Source: Pseudovirgaria hyperparasitica (Eukaryota > Ascomycota > Dothideomycetes > Acrospermales > Acrospermaceae). Taken from it: a DNA stretch of 64,000 nt. A model generated the notes under the pieces. That model ran no database searches. It was given only the letters and a program-made list of their open reading frames with translations, and was not told the origin of the DNA. The translations under genes and the position numbers were made by a program. The stretch spans positions 3,182,804 through 3,246,803 of the forward strand of contig NW_022985549.1 of NCBI RefSeq assembly GCF_010093815.1. The letters run 5' to 3'. This document shows positions 47,378-60,000 of the stretch, one piece after another (position 1 is the first letter of the stretch; the number at the start of each line of letters is the position of its first letter).

Positions 47378-50148
47378 ATGAGTGCATGTCCCCTTACACA
47401 GATACTACTTACGAACGGGTGGGAACTTCAGGGGCAAGGCGTCTGGGATTCGGAATGGCTATCAGTAGAGTCTGTACCGACTGTCGTGCACCTAGATTTG
47501 CTGAAGTTGGGGAAGTAAGTTCCATGCCCAGATCTTTGTCCTAGTTGTTTTCAGTTCTAATATGTTCGCCCGAAAGGATACCAGACCCATTTATTGGCTA
47601 CGGTGAACTTGACGTGGAATGGATTGGGGAGAGGACATGGATCTATCGAACGTCGTTTCCAAGTCCCCAAAGGACCGCCGGAGGGCGCATCGATCTAGTC
47701 TTTGAGGGACTGGATACTTTCGCAGAAGTCCGTCTCAATGGCCACACGATTCTCAACAGCGAAAATATGTTTTTAGAGTATCGTGTTGATGTTGGTAGCA
47801 CTCTGAAAAATGACGCAGTGAATGTGCTCGAGCTTGAATTCGCCCCTGCGCTCCTGAAGGGTAGGGAGCTAGAGAAGGAAAATAGCGAATACCGTTTCAT
47901 TGCACACAATGGTGAAACAGGTCGATTGGGTGTCAGAAAGGCACAATACCACTGGGTGATTATATATCTTCTTTTCCTAAACATCTTCTCACACTCTTCT
48001 AGGGATGGGACTGGGGTCCTGTATTCATGACTGCCGGTCCCTGGAAACCGGTCCGACTGGAAATATTTCACTCACGAATTGAGCGGCTGTGGGTTGATTA
48101 TGCTTTGAATGATGGTCGTTGTACCCTCGGCGGTACATTGTTTGCGACAGTATCAGGCCGCCCGGCAAGACTGCGGTTTGTTATCGAGGATGAGGGTGAA
48201 AGTCGATCAGTCTTCACCGAGACAGTTGACATTGATAAGGGAAGCGAAGCCAAATGTAGATTCACTCTCGAGAACCCGAAGCTGTGGTACCCAGTCGGGT
48301 CTGGTGGCCAACCACTTTACAAGCTGTCCGCCGAGATTATTCAGGACGACCAAATCCTGAATCACGTAGCGATTAAGACTGGGTTCCGGGACGTCGAACT
48401 GATCCGCAATCATGATACCGTGGGAGAGAGCTTCTTCTTCCGAATCAACGGAATCGATGTCTTCTGCGGTGGTTCATGCTGGATCCCAGCCGACAACTTC
48501 CTTCCCAGACTGTCCGAAGTCGATTATCGGAAATGGCTGCAGACCTTGGTGGAAGGTAACCAAAACATGATCCGGTACGCACATAATATCCCATATTTGG
48601 AGCCCCGCTAATTTGTTCAGGGTTTGGGGAGGAGGGATCTACGAGCCAGATATGTTCTACTCGATCTGCGATGAGCTGGGCATTCTAGTGTGGCAAGACT
48701 TCATGTTTGCATGTGGTAGTTACCCCACATGGCCATCTCTATTGCAGAACATTAAGCAAGAAGTGGCGTACAATGTTCGAAGACTAAGGGATCATCCATC
48801 GGTAGTCGTCTTTGCGGGCACTAATGAGGATTATCAAATCCAGGAGTGGTACAAGCTCGATTACCAGGAGTCGACTGATCCTCAGGAATGGCTCAAGTCG
48901 TCATTTCCAGCTCGATTCATTTATGAGTCTCTTTTACCCACGGTATGCGGCAAGGAGGCTCCAAGAGTCCCATACTGGCCTTGTTCTCCCTTCACTGGAG
49001 GCGGTAAAGACTCCGGAGATCAGAGGATCGGTGATATCCACCAGTGGAATGGTAGGATTAGACTTGACATCCATGTGAGTTATGCTGATATAGTCCCTAG
49101 TTTGGCACGGCACACAAGAGAAATACCAAAGGTTTCCCGAAATCGGTGGAAGGTTCGTCAGTGAATTCGGCATGTGCTCGTTTCCGGCGCTGGAGACGAT
49201 CCGATCATTCGTGAAATGTGATCGTGAGCTCCATGCTCAATCTTTGACGATGGACTTTCACAACAAAGCAGATGGTCATGAACGTCGCATAGGGACATAT
49301 CTGCTTGAGAATTTCCGAAACACGTCAGACTTTGAGGTAAGCCAAAGCTGTCTGCCGAGCTTGCGGAGCCAGCCGCTGATCCAACGTAGACGTGGGTGTA
49401 CTTGACCCAACTTATGCAGGCAGAGACCGTCCTCTATGCTTATAAAGGCTGGCGCAGACAATGGGGCGACTCTCGTCGGTGTGGCGGTGCATTAGTCTGG
49501 CAATTGAACGACTGTTGGCCTTGCTCATCGTGGGCAATAGTCGACTATTACCACCGCAAGAAGATTGCGTACTACACTATCAAACGGGCCATGCGACCAT
49601 TAGCAGTCGGGGTCATGCGAGAGCACAAAGACTGGAGTCAGTCGCATGCTCGGCCCACAAAGGAGCTGGAGTATGCCGTCTGGATCTCCAGCAACCAGAA
49701 GATGTCCTTTGCAGCAGACCTCGAAATAAGATTCATCTCCATTGCCTCCGGTAAAGATGTCAAACCCTCCATCGTCAAATCTGGCATCACGGTGGTCGAA
49801 AACGGTACCACCGAAGTACTTAAAGGAATGGTTGACGGTACATGGGATGATCCTTACGCTGTCGTTGCCCGGTTGTTGGTCAACGGTGAGTGCATCTCGA
49901 GGGATGCCGACTGGCCTCAGCCATACAAGTATATCCACTTCGAAGAGCGAGGTTTGTCACTTCAATTGGCCAGTGAAGTGCTGACGGTAACGGTCAACAA
50001 ACCTGTCAAGGGATTCACTGTTGAGGAGCAGGAGGGCGTTGCTTTGAGCGATAATGGTATTGACGTTTTCCCGGATGACCAGCAAACAATCACATTGAAG
50101 GGCTACCGTGGGACCCTTGACCAATTAAGATACAAGATCTTAAAATGA
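47378..50148 (+). CDS. mndB: Beta-mannosidase B, intracellular type (GH2)
   Basis: It releases mannose from the non-reducing end of beta-1,4-mannosides. CDS join(47378..47514,47577..47955,48003..48574,48621..49051,49101..49336,49390..50148), 837 aa; five introns of 46-62 nt, all in phase. There is no signal peptide (MSACPLTQILLTNGWELQ), which fits the cytosolic mndB group. The GH2 order is clear: KIPDPFIGYGELDVEWIGER and LVFEGLDTFAEVRLNGH (sugar-binding domain); AQYHWGWDWGPVFMTAGPW across a splice; GGSCWIPADNFLPRL; VWGGGIYEPDMFYSICDELG; FAGTNEDYQIQEWY, with the acid/base Glu432; GRFVSEFGMCSFP, with nucleophile Glu528; and GGALVWQLNDCWPCSSWAIV. Most relatives have NNE rather than TNE before the acid/base residue. 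Length is normal for the group. Confidence 0.95.
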
Positions 50149-51487
50149 GTGTTTGGTGGCCAGGCGTATGCAGGAGACGATAGGACACAGGATAGGAATG
50201 GATGAAAGCACTCAAATCGTAGATTGTGTTGAGTTGTAAGCGAACTTTTCCGTGACATGGTCTGTGTTGTAGTGTTCAAACGAATCAATGGTTTTTCTGG
50301 AACCTGAAGAGCTTGGCGTTTTCATTCACGCATATATTCTCACCCTCCTATATCAGATAGTCATTCTACCTCTCTAGCTCTATATAAGTGTCTACATATG
50401 TAATTATCCTAATTAGCAAGCTTTAAAATCTTTAATTTTGTCTATAATAGAAGGGTTTTAATTCTTAGAGAAGAGGAAGAGAGACGTTTTTCTAACGCAC
50501 GGGCCCTCTTCTAAAAGCCTCTAGTAAGAATCCTTAGAAATTCTTCTCTCTTTAGAGAGACTTTATAGGGAAGAAGTAAACCTATAGAAGGATAAAAATA
50601 TACCGTATTTCTATCTTATCTACTTTTGATATTACTAATCACTTAGATATAGATATAAAAGTAGAGAGAGCTCTAGATAGGAAGATAGGGGAGAGAGCAC
50701 CCGTGGACGTGTGGGCGAGTGCCAAGCTCGTCAGGTTTTAGATAAACGACGGATAGGTAATTAACAAGATACAAAGGTCCTGGTCCCTCTTCTGATTTGT
50801 TTGCTAGGCGGGTCACTAATGATAGTCGAAATTATATATCACTCGAGAATAGACCACAGCTCTATACTTAATTATCTAGGCTTAGAGTATACCCGACGTA
50901 GGATCCCGACTTGTACTAGATTACATACCTCAGGGTAGCCTGTGCTTTAATAATCTTCTTTCCTTGCGCCGATCTTTCTACTCTGAAGTGGTCTCACCAA
51001 GCCTAGTGATGCGGGTCTTAGAACCAGATTGCAGCCAAATCAATCTTGGATACTGCCTCCGCCGTCATCAGGTCTGCCCCTCTCGAGTCCCGGTACACAT
51101 CAGGGACGTAGGGAGAATAGATTCCTAGGATCCATAGTGAATCCTTTTGAACCCAATCTTGCATATTGTCCGGAGATGCTCGGCCGTCGATACCCCAGTG
51201 GTTCGTTCGGAACTACTTGGGAAGCCTATCCATCTGAAAACGGCCCGGAGCTCTAGCGCCGTTCTAAAAAGGGTACCGTGCAGAATATCTCACGAAATAG
51301 GAGCGGAACAGACATCATGCACAACTGCAACATGGGATGACAAGTCACTGTCTGTTTTAGGGATGGATAGGCAGTTCACCACCTCTGGGTCAAGTCCTGC
51401 TGGTGCCAAGAGTCGCTCTACAAAAGAGGGTTGAGGCCGAGACCAGAGGACAACGCAGTACATGTCCTGAGGTTCTGATTCACGAAG
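50149..51487. other. Intergenic between the two mannosidases, with AT-rich block
   Basis: No supported gene. It starts with the mndB 3' UTR. The block at about 50340-50720 is described separately. 50.7-51.49 kb returns to mixed composition and must hold the mndA promoter. Confidence 0.45.
50340..50720. repeat. AT/TA-rich block, possible mutated repeat
   Basis: This stretch is dominated by A, T and TA steps (ttaaaatctttaattttg, tatagatataaaagtagag) with many TAG/TAA words on both strands and a small hairpin (tctctctttagagaga, near 50550). The contrast with the flanking coding DNA is sharp. It resembles repeat DNA altered by C-to-T mutation (RIP), but no parent element can be recognised. Confidence 0.4.
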
Positions 51488-54400
51488 ATGCTTCCCCTGC
51501 TCTTCCCACTTGGGTTGTATGCCACTGTCGTGTCCGCAACATTCATCGGTATCACATCAGGAGGTGCAGAGTATGTCGAAATTAGCGACTGCTCCAATTG
51601 GCGCGTAGCAAACGCGAACGGCACTCTTTCATTCGATGCAACAGTCCCAGGCCTCATCCATACGGATCTATATGCTGCTGGTATAATTGCAGATCCCTTA
51701 TATGGAGATAACTGTGTGCTGCCCCCACCAGTCTAGTTTCAAAATATACGCCTGACTCTTCGTAGTTGCCACACAAGACTGGATTGCAGCCGACAATTGG
51801 ACGTACTCACGAAAACTACCCGACACGGCACCGTCTGGCAAAAAGTGGACGGACTTCCGCCGAGTCTATCTTGTATTCGAAGGACTGGATACTATCGCCA
51901 CCGTCAACTTAGGCGGAGAATTCGTAGGGTTTGCCAACAACCAATTTCGTCAATGGGTCTTCGATGCAACCTCCTTTCTCACTACTTCATCAGAGCTGGA
52001 GGTTAAATTTCAAAGTGCGATTCAATATGCTCTCTATCAGCAGGATACTCATGATCAACCATACACCCTGTTCACCAATTATGGTGACGTGTATCCATTC
52101 GGAAGGGAGTTCATCAGAAAAGTACGTCTCCATTCTCTGAAAAGTTACGTTACTGACGTCCGTACTAGATCCAGTCAGATTTCGGTGAGTTTGTATGGAA
52201 AGTGTCTTTTCATTCTACTCACCACCTATAGGATGGGATTGGGGTCCTCATTTTGCGCCACAGGGAATCTATAAACAAGCTTATTTAGTCGGCCTCGATG
52301 ATGGAATCGCGATAACGAACACATTCATCGACATCTACAAAGATAATCAACGTCCCAACGACATCTTCTTTGAGGAAAACTCTCCCTGGACAGTCAATGT
52401 CAGTATAGATTATTTATCAGCTGGATGCCAGGAATCTGCAATCCTCGGTATCGATATAGGCGGTCACAATGTCTCCACTCCAGCCTTGAAAATCCGAGAT
52501 GGGCATGGTAGAGTAGGAACAAGTCTGACCATCGCTGATGGTGATGTCGAGCGTTGGTGGCCTTGGGAGTTCGGTAATATTTCTCATCACTGCTTGTCTA
52601 AACCAACATTAACCAGCCATAGGTACACCACATATGTATAATGCAAGTATATGTCTACAACTCGATGCAGGGGCTCAGATAGACTTTGTCCAACGAACAG
52701 CCTTTCGCACCATTGTAATGGATCTGACGCCGTATAATGATCGACCTGGCAATCATTTCAGCTTTCGTATCAACGGACACCGGTTTAACACCAAAGGCAT
52801 GTAGCAGTTACCTGATAAATCCCATTGAAACATACTGATTAGTTACGGATAGGTAGCAACATGGTCCCTATAGATCCGTTCGAGCAGCGCGTCAATGAAG
52901 CATGGGCTCGTCGGCTGCTCGAAGCTTCTGTGGCATCCAATTACAACATGATCCGACTATGGGCTTCTGGAAACTACTACCCGGACTACCTGTATGATGT
53001 CGCAGATGAACGTTAGTGAAACCAGTTGCATAATATCATTCGATACGTCGCTAACATACCTGCCATGCCCAGTTGGCATTCTACTCTGGTCAGATTTCCA
53101 ATTCAGCGACAATTATTACCCTGTGTGGCCAGAGTTCCTAGAGAACGTGCAGGAGGAAGTCCGATATCAAATGCGCAGGCTCAATCATCACCCATCATTG
53201 GCTGTATGGGCCGGCGGCAATGAGATGGAACGCTATGCAGTGCGAATGCAAGCCCGTAACGAGACATATGGCGAAGCTTGGTTCGACAACTACACAACCC
53301 TTTTCGTCGATACTATCTGGCCCGAAGTCTACCAAAACACGCGCTCAATTTCATGGCTGCAGGCCAGTGACACTCAGGGCTACGAGTCTTATGATTCAAG
53401 CACCGGAGTCTGGATCCCAAAATATACCGACCAAGATAGCTATGGCAACCGGTTCGTTGGGCCGCAAGAGGACTACTATCTGAAGGTTAACGAGGTTTTC
53501 AACAATTCCGTAGTGCTAGGCGGACGCTTTGTTGTTGAGTACGGGATGTTCAGCTGGGACTCCTACGAATCGTACCGCACTGTGCTCCCCGAGTCCGAGC
53601 TTGTTGCCGATGGCGAAGTTCTTCTCTCGCGCTGCTACGACGGCGGCCCAACCGTATATCCAGATACCATTGCGGCCTTGCAAACATTCTACGGCACCCC
53701 GACCGTCAAGGATCCCACATCATACTTCGACCAAGTCACATGGTTATCCCAGATCTATCACGCTGAAATCCTTAAGTTCAAGACCGAATCCTACAGACGC
53801 GGCATCGGCCTACCCGAAAACAACCTTGGTGCTCTTGTATGGCAACTGAATGCCCCGTGGACCACTTTGGCTCTCAACACGATCGAGTATACTGGCCGAT
53901 GGAAAGTGCCCCAGTACATCACGCAACAGATTTTCTCGCGTGTGGCCGTCAGCTCATGGTTCGAGCCTTCAAACAACACGTTCAATATCTGGATGGCGTC
54001 CGACCTCTGGACGGAATGCCAGGGCACAGTCGAAGCCACGTGGGCGACTTGGGCCGGCGAGACCGTAGAGACCACGACACACGACTTCACACTAGCGAAC
54101 ATGGCAAGTGGTGAAGTAGTTCAGAAAACTGGCTGGGAGACCATCCTGCCACAAGGCTACGACTCGTCTGACGTGGTCCTTCTGCTCAAGGCGACTGCAA
54201 CAGACGGTGAGGGCAAGCAATGGGTTCATGAGAACTTCTGGGTGCCCAATCAGCTCGTCAATGCGACGCTGCATGACCCATGTCTCGAGCTGAAAAGGAC
54301 CGGGGACGGAAAGTTCACGGTCACGGCGAACAATGCTACTGCGGCATATGTATGGCTGACGGAGCCTGCTGGTGTGGTGGGCTTCTTTGACCAGAACGCG

Positions 54401-54517
54401 GTGTTCCTTGCGAAGGGAGAGACGAGGACTTTCAAGTTTATAGTTCAGAAAGATGAGACTGATGGCGTGTGGCAAGATGGAGTCAAGGTGAGAAGTTTCT
54501 GGGATAACTTCGAGTGA
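51488..54517 (+). CDS. mndA: Beta-mannosidase A, secreted type (GH2)
   Basis: It cleaves terminal beta-mannose from manno-oligosaccharides outside the cell. CDS join(51488..51713,51766..52121,52169..52184,52232..52573,52623..52800,52857..53011,53073..54517), 905 aa. Seven exons including a 16-nt microexon (52169-52184); all phases close. A signal peptide (MLPLLFPLGLYATVVSA) and many N-x-S/T sites fit secretion. Order: CSNWRVANANGTLSFDATVP; DWIAADNWTYSRKLP; VYLVFEGLDTIATVNLGG; FGREFIRKIQSDFGWDWGPH, spelled across three exons; VERWWPWEFGTPHMYNASIC; SNYNMIRLWASGNYYPDYLY; AVWAGGNEMERYAV, with acid/base Glu475; RFVVEYGMFSW, with nucleophile Glu580; and NNLGALVWQLNAPWTTLALN. One junction is less sure: the exon 6 acceptor at 52856 gives KGINMVPIDP. 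Confidence 0.93.
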
Positions 54518-55143
54518 CGGTCCATGTGCATAGCTTTGAAGCGCTGTGATTTACACCAAGGCAACAACAAGAGACCTCGAGGCTCAGGACAAGTAGCCAG
54601 AGTAATACCAACACGTCCTCTCTAAGGTGACCATTCCAATTCTAGTGCACCTACAGAAGTGCTAGATAGCTCAGCGCTACAAAAGAACTCACATGTTTCA
54701 TAGGCGTACAGAAGCACCAGGTCACGAAAATATCTTCTCATCGACGGTAGAAGTCAAAGGCCACTATGAGCATCAGTCATTAGCTCATCTACACCATGTA
54801 CTTGATCTCTTAGGTCTGTACAGGAGACCGGCCATACGTGTAAAGTGTGCGCCCTAGCAGGTTTCCCTATGCCTCCATCCAGGACATAAGCGGCATTGGA
54901 ACAGCGATTCGGAAATCTGAGGTGTCCCTAGCCTGGAACCCCTACGAGAGTCAGGAACTATAGTCGGCACATACAGCACTATTTCACACCTGAGACGTGT
55001 GGCATTGTTTTCGAATTGACATAGAAACTATATGCGACTGCACTCTCTTAGGAAGTTTAAATACATACAAAAGAAGTGAAAGAAGATTGCTTTGAAGTAG
55101 ATAAAACTATGTCCTCCGAAGAGTAATCATCAGGCTGCCCCGC
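54518..55143. other. Intergenic between convergent genes
   Basis: 3' flanks of mndA and of the mucin-like gene. No other signal was seen. Confidence 0.4.
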
Positions 55144-57007
55144 TCAGGCCGCTGGATATGTCAGGAACAAGTCATCGAGGAATATGTACGAGTAGGCATT
55201 CGGCGGCGCCCCACTCGGTACACAGCTGTAGGTGAAGCTAAGTACCTGGTTCGGTGAGCTCGGAATGATGGGCGTGGTCGTTTCAGGGCCCTTCCAGTTA
55301 TATGGGCGGGGGTCATCCGCGGTTGTAAGCGTTCTAGTATATACCACGACGTTGCCTAGGGCAATCTCGAGTGTACAGAGCGACACCTGGACCATCGAGT
55401 ACAGATCATAGTAGAAGGTGAGGGAGTATGGGCGATCGGTGGCGAGGTTAGTCTGTGGCTGTGTCATGATAGGGATCGGATTGGCGGAGGAACCGGAGTA
55501 ATGGAGGATGCTGTGGGTTACGATTAGATTTTGAGTGGAATGGTGTTGGGTAGATGCGACTTACGCGTATGTAGACCCGCCATGAGCTGCGACTTGAAGA
55601 CGGTTAGGGTATACTCTACCACCGCCAATGTTCGTCCAGTCGATCATCGAGCCTTGTGGCCCAGACGCAGTGATTTCCTCGAAGCCCGCATTACGAAGCA
55701 CGTTTGTGCCTGCTGGAAGGGGTGCGATTGAGGGGGTCGGCTCCGGCGTTGGTTCTGGAGTCGGAGATGGGGTCTCGGACGTTGGTTCAGGTGTTGGAGT
55801 TGGCTCTGGCGTCGGAGATGGGGTCTCGGACGTTGGTTCAGGTGTTGGAGTTGGCTCTGGCGTCGGAGATGGGGTCTCGGAAGATGGCTCAGGCGTTGGA
55901 GTTGGCTCTGGAGTCGGAGATGGGGTCTCGGAAGATGGCTCAGGCGTTGGAGTTGGCTCTGGAGTCGGAGATGGGGTCTCGGAAGATGGCTCAGGCGTTG
56001 GAGTTGGGTCAGGAGTCGGGGTAGGGGTCTCAGATGTAGGCTCTGGAGTTGGACTTGGAGTTTCTGAAGTCGGCTCTGGTGTGGGAGTAGGAGTCTCAGA
56101 AGTTGGCTCTGGAGTAGGGGTCGGGGTCTCGGATGTAGGCTCTGGACTTGGGGTTTCTGAGGTGGGCTCCGGCGTTGGGCTTGGAGTCTCAGAGGTAGGC
56201 TCTGGTGTCGGCGTAGGTGTAGGAGTCTCCGAGGTAGGCTCCGGAGTAGGTGTAGGTGTCGGAGTCTCGGACGATGAGGAGGACGGAGTGGGAGTGGGGG
56301 TAGGCGTGCTGGTGGGTATAGCTGACGAGCTTGACGAAGGTTGAGGTGTCGAAGTCGACGAGCTCACGCTCGGAGTCGGAACTGAACAAGTTTTATCGTA
56401 GAACGTATAGTGACTGTCCGATGCCGCTTTAAAGTTCCCAGCGAGCACAGCATCGTAGAGCAAGCATCTCTGTTTTCCAAAAGCAAAGCTTTTACACCGT
56501 TCCTTGGAAGCGCAAAGAGCCTTGCAAGCTGGTAAGGTGGCCTTCTGCCCCGATCTATCGATGTAGTACGCCTGAGGGTGCTCCTTGTCGTAACCGACCT
56601 TTCCACATATAGGGCTAGAAGGGTTTGAGACTGGGGGCACACAGCACTTGTTACTGAAAGTTCGGCGACCCTGGGAATTACGGGAAGCGCAAGAAGAACT
56701 ACAGCAAAAGTGAGCTTGGGAGATGAGGAGATTAGGGGGAATATTACATAGACTTTTGATACAAACGACAGGAGCCTTCCCCGATCGAAAAGGATTTGCA
56801 GAATGCGTCTTGATTGCATCGTGCACCGCACCCTGCCTTGGTGGTGTATTTACTGTCGCGGCTCGTCCAGTACGGGGTTGAGGTCTTTAGTTTAAGTTCA
56901 TCGCCCCTAACGTCACACTTTGAAGCTGGGCATTGTGGAGTAGTCCGTTCCTGAAGTGGAGAAGCGACGGCCAAGGCGGCGACCAAAGCTAGCAGGAATG
57001 CTTTCAT
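55144..57007 (-). CDS. Secreted mucin-like protein with two apple/PAN-like modules and a C-terminal beta-sandwich-like domain
   Basis: CDS complement(join(55144..55510,55565..56698,56748..57007)), 586 aa; introns of 54 and 49 nt close in phase. A signal peptide ([16 protein letters not shown]) is followed by two related cysteine modules. The first has [20 protein letters not shown] with CRLY; the second has [20 protein letters not shown] with RCLLY. Both show C-x3-C-x5-CKSF and a C-x-LY end, like apple/PAN modules. Residues about 190-420 are a Pro/Thr/Ser/Glu repeat stalk (units such as [17 protein letters not shown]), likely O-mannosylated. The end domain starts [20 protein letters not shown] and has [17 protein letters not shown] and [14 protein letters not shown], in the style of carbohydrate-binding beta-sandwich (CBM4/9-like) domains. 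A wall- or matrix-associated glycan-binding role is plausible but not shown. Confidence 0.82.
55772..56026. repeat. 51-bp coding tandem repeat, five copies
   Basis: The word gtctcgg recurs at exactly 51-bp steps (55772, 55823, 55874, 55925, 55976), each step one 17-residue unit of the mucin-like stalk on the minus strand. Adjacent copies differ by only a few bases, which points to recent expansion. Shorter, more diverged units ([10 protein letters not shown] type) continue to about 56330. Confidence 0.9.
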
Positions 57008-60000
57008 GTTGACAGCGGGTTGAAAGAATTGCCGTAGTGACTCGAGGGAGGAGTGAGACAGTAGCGAGGAGGTGGCCTTTTATTCTTTTGCAACATCCAT
57101 GGGGAGCATCGACATGTGGAACATCCAGGCGCAAAAGGACAGACTAGTGAAAAGTAAGGACGGTGGATAGTCATCTTGCAATACGGAGACTCCGTTACAC
57201 TTTGTGGCTTTGTGGCTTGTAGGGCGGAAAACATCGTCAATAGACACCACCTTGACTTTCCAGGACGACTTGGCACACTCATCATGTTGGGACCTGAATG
57301 GAGCTGGAATGTGGAGGCCAAGACTAGGTCCCAATGGGGTAGTCAGCGAGACCAAAACTTCCCCCTTTTGATAATTCGGTTCATGACGCTAGGAAGATGA
57401 GACAGGGTAGACAGTAAGACAACTAGCCTTTTCTATCAATTAATTTAGCTCAGAGCAAAAGAGATGGCGCTTCCGAAATACCGCTATATGCAGGATGAGT
57501 AAGACACGGGATAAATTGTGCCAAAGTCACCACCGTTAGTCGCTGTTTCTTATATGTAGCGTTGGAGTTCGGAAGATATCAAGCCATCTTGTTGCGGCTT
57601 TCCAAAGCTCTATGGCAGCCATGTATCGGACAGGATAGTAGTGCTAATGCCTCAGTATTTGGATACCGAGGGCGGACTCAGCAGAAGCAGCCTATGGTGT
57701 CAATCTACAGACCCTTAACATCCTTGACTGCAGACTGCACTCTGTGGGTTTCTTCATTGAGGCTTCTGGGCTTTGGAGCAGTTGTAACGGTATCGAGTAA
57801 AGGCGTGCAACGATACTGGAATGGGCTTAGACGCGACCATTAAGCGAGGTGGCACAGGAACGGAGCGGCAGTAGTGTGGCGCTGGTGGAAATGATTTCAG
57901 CCTCAAAAATCTCATTGCAGGGTCCAGGCCCAGCCAGGCTGCTATTAGTGAAAGAGCATGTGAGCACTGTCTTAGGTTTCTGGCTGGTGTCTGTAGTCCT
58001 ATATATTTCGTTGCAGGTCATTTTATTTATCGATTAGACGTCTGTTTACTTTCAAGGGCAAGCTATAGAGCTCTGGACAGCGTTTTTCTTCCAACACAGA
58101 ATCTACAACATAGAGTGGTTGAGCCTCGTAGCGCCCGCACGCGCGAGGGGACGAATCTGTGCGGTACTTTTGTACTACGCTAGATAAGGACTAGTGCCCT
58201 TAGCTCGACGGAGGATCATCAAACCACGTGCAGCTGCGTCTCGTTTACCTACTTTGGTCGTATCGTCTGAGCGTCTCTATTACACTCTCACACTCAAATT
58301 CGCGATTCGAAGTCACATGTACCAGGATCTCATCTGTTTGTTCACAGATGTTCTTGAAAAAGTCCCCGGTTGTTTAGGGCGTCTTCTCCTTGAACACTCA
58401 AGCTCCGATAATTTCATCTTACCACAGGGCAAGCCCTGCAAGAGAATCAGTTGAAACGCTCACTGAGGGATTCAATTGTTGCATGTGTATCTTGGACATC
58501 ATCGACATACGATAAAGGCACCAGACTATCGAAGTCATAACGTGAAAAAACACCAACAGGGCAATATCTAGACTGGTCCTAGAGACTCAAAACACCTATT
58601 TCTTCGCTGCGACTCAAACTACCTTAGCGCAATACTACCTCCATGGGATCTCTCAAGCTATATGACTTGATAATGGTGGTATTTTTAGAGAAGTCACAAT
58701 CTCCGTAATTCCCTATTAGTTGTCAGAAATGGTAAAGAGGCATATAGCTTTCTCGTGTTGGCCGATATGTTTTCACATACTTAATTAAGTAGGTCAAGGG
58801 CGCCATAGTAGTTGACGCTGACCGCTCTATAGGTTATAGCACTGAGCACCCCGAGGATTTCGAGAACGGCATTAGAAAGCCAACTGCACGCTGGTCACTC
58901 CCTTTTCATTCACAGTGCTTGTTCAACACATTTCATATTATGACTCACCAGACTTAGGAGAAAATTATAAGGTAAATCAAGCAGGCTCGCAAAAAGGGAA
59001 AGCAATACAAGACACATCGTTGCCCACTATTCGTTCGCGTCTATAAATACCTATACAAAGCCCGACTCTTGCTTCAAGTCCGTCATGGTCAAGGACTTAA
59101 CGGATCTTGACCGTAGCCTTTCTTGAAGGAAGTATTGGGACATATTGTCGTGACTCCTGAAGCAGGTACACAATTTGAATTGAATGGCTTCTTCTAAAAG
59201 TTAAAAGTCCCGTATGACGTTGTTTCATTCTACGAAGGACCCGCAATGATCACTTCGACCATCTAGGAAGACCTCTTACGTTAAGCCTATGAAAACCCCT
59301 GATCTTATTGGGATAATTTCTTTATTATATACATAGTAACGATAGGCTCTCTTTGTAGAGTGTTTAACCGCCATTGATAGTTGGGAGCCAAAGTTGAATT
59401 ATCAGCTCAAGGGCAAGAGTACGCCGTTCCTGCTTAGGGCGGCGCATTGCGAATGCAAAACATGTGCTAAACAAAGCCTGTCTTCGACCCTCCGGAAAGT
59501 TACGCGTCTATGTGATCGCTCTTCGGCCTTACAGCTTACTTGAAAATTGATCTTAGACGAAAACATCAACTTTAGTATATCGTCTCTTACTGATGTATGT
59601 AATAGAAGAAGACCTTCTATAGACCTGATATATCGATACATGCTTTGTAAAAGCCTTATGATGAGGCTACAAGCCCACATCGTATGAACACCCTTCACTA
59701 GAAGCATGCTCGTTCCCACTGTGTGTGTATGATGAGGTTCGAAAAACAAAGATTTGGCATTGTGTCAACCCTATCGGTTTCAAATAGGAATTCGCTATTG
59801 CCCCCCCTAGTAGCCATCTCTAGCATCAAAATATCTCGTCGACTTACAGACGCTACCCACTGCTTTCAGCAGCTCGGAACTGAGTTGTTATTCTCTCCTA
59901 CGACTAGCGAAGCGACTATGACTAGATAGGGTTAAGAACTACGAAATTGGCTAAGAAGCAAGGCCTTTGGAGATTGCAAACAAAACTCATACCCAAGCTC

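Noticed and set aside
55628-56344. 238-codon plus-strand frame rich in Gly/Val/Ser repeats
   Set aside because: It is the antisense shadow of the Pro/Thr/Glu stalk of the mucin-like gene; the repeat keeps both strands open. The minus-strand gene has a signal peptide, introns and conserved ends.
58290-58460. Faint resemblance to a retroelement polymerase segment
   Set aside because: Only a few residues fit, no terminal repeats were seen and nothing similar continues beside it. Too weak to name an element.
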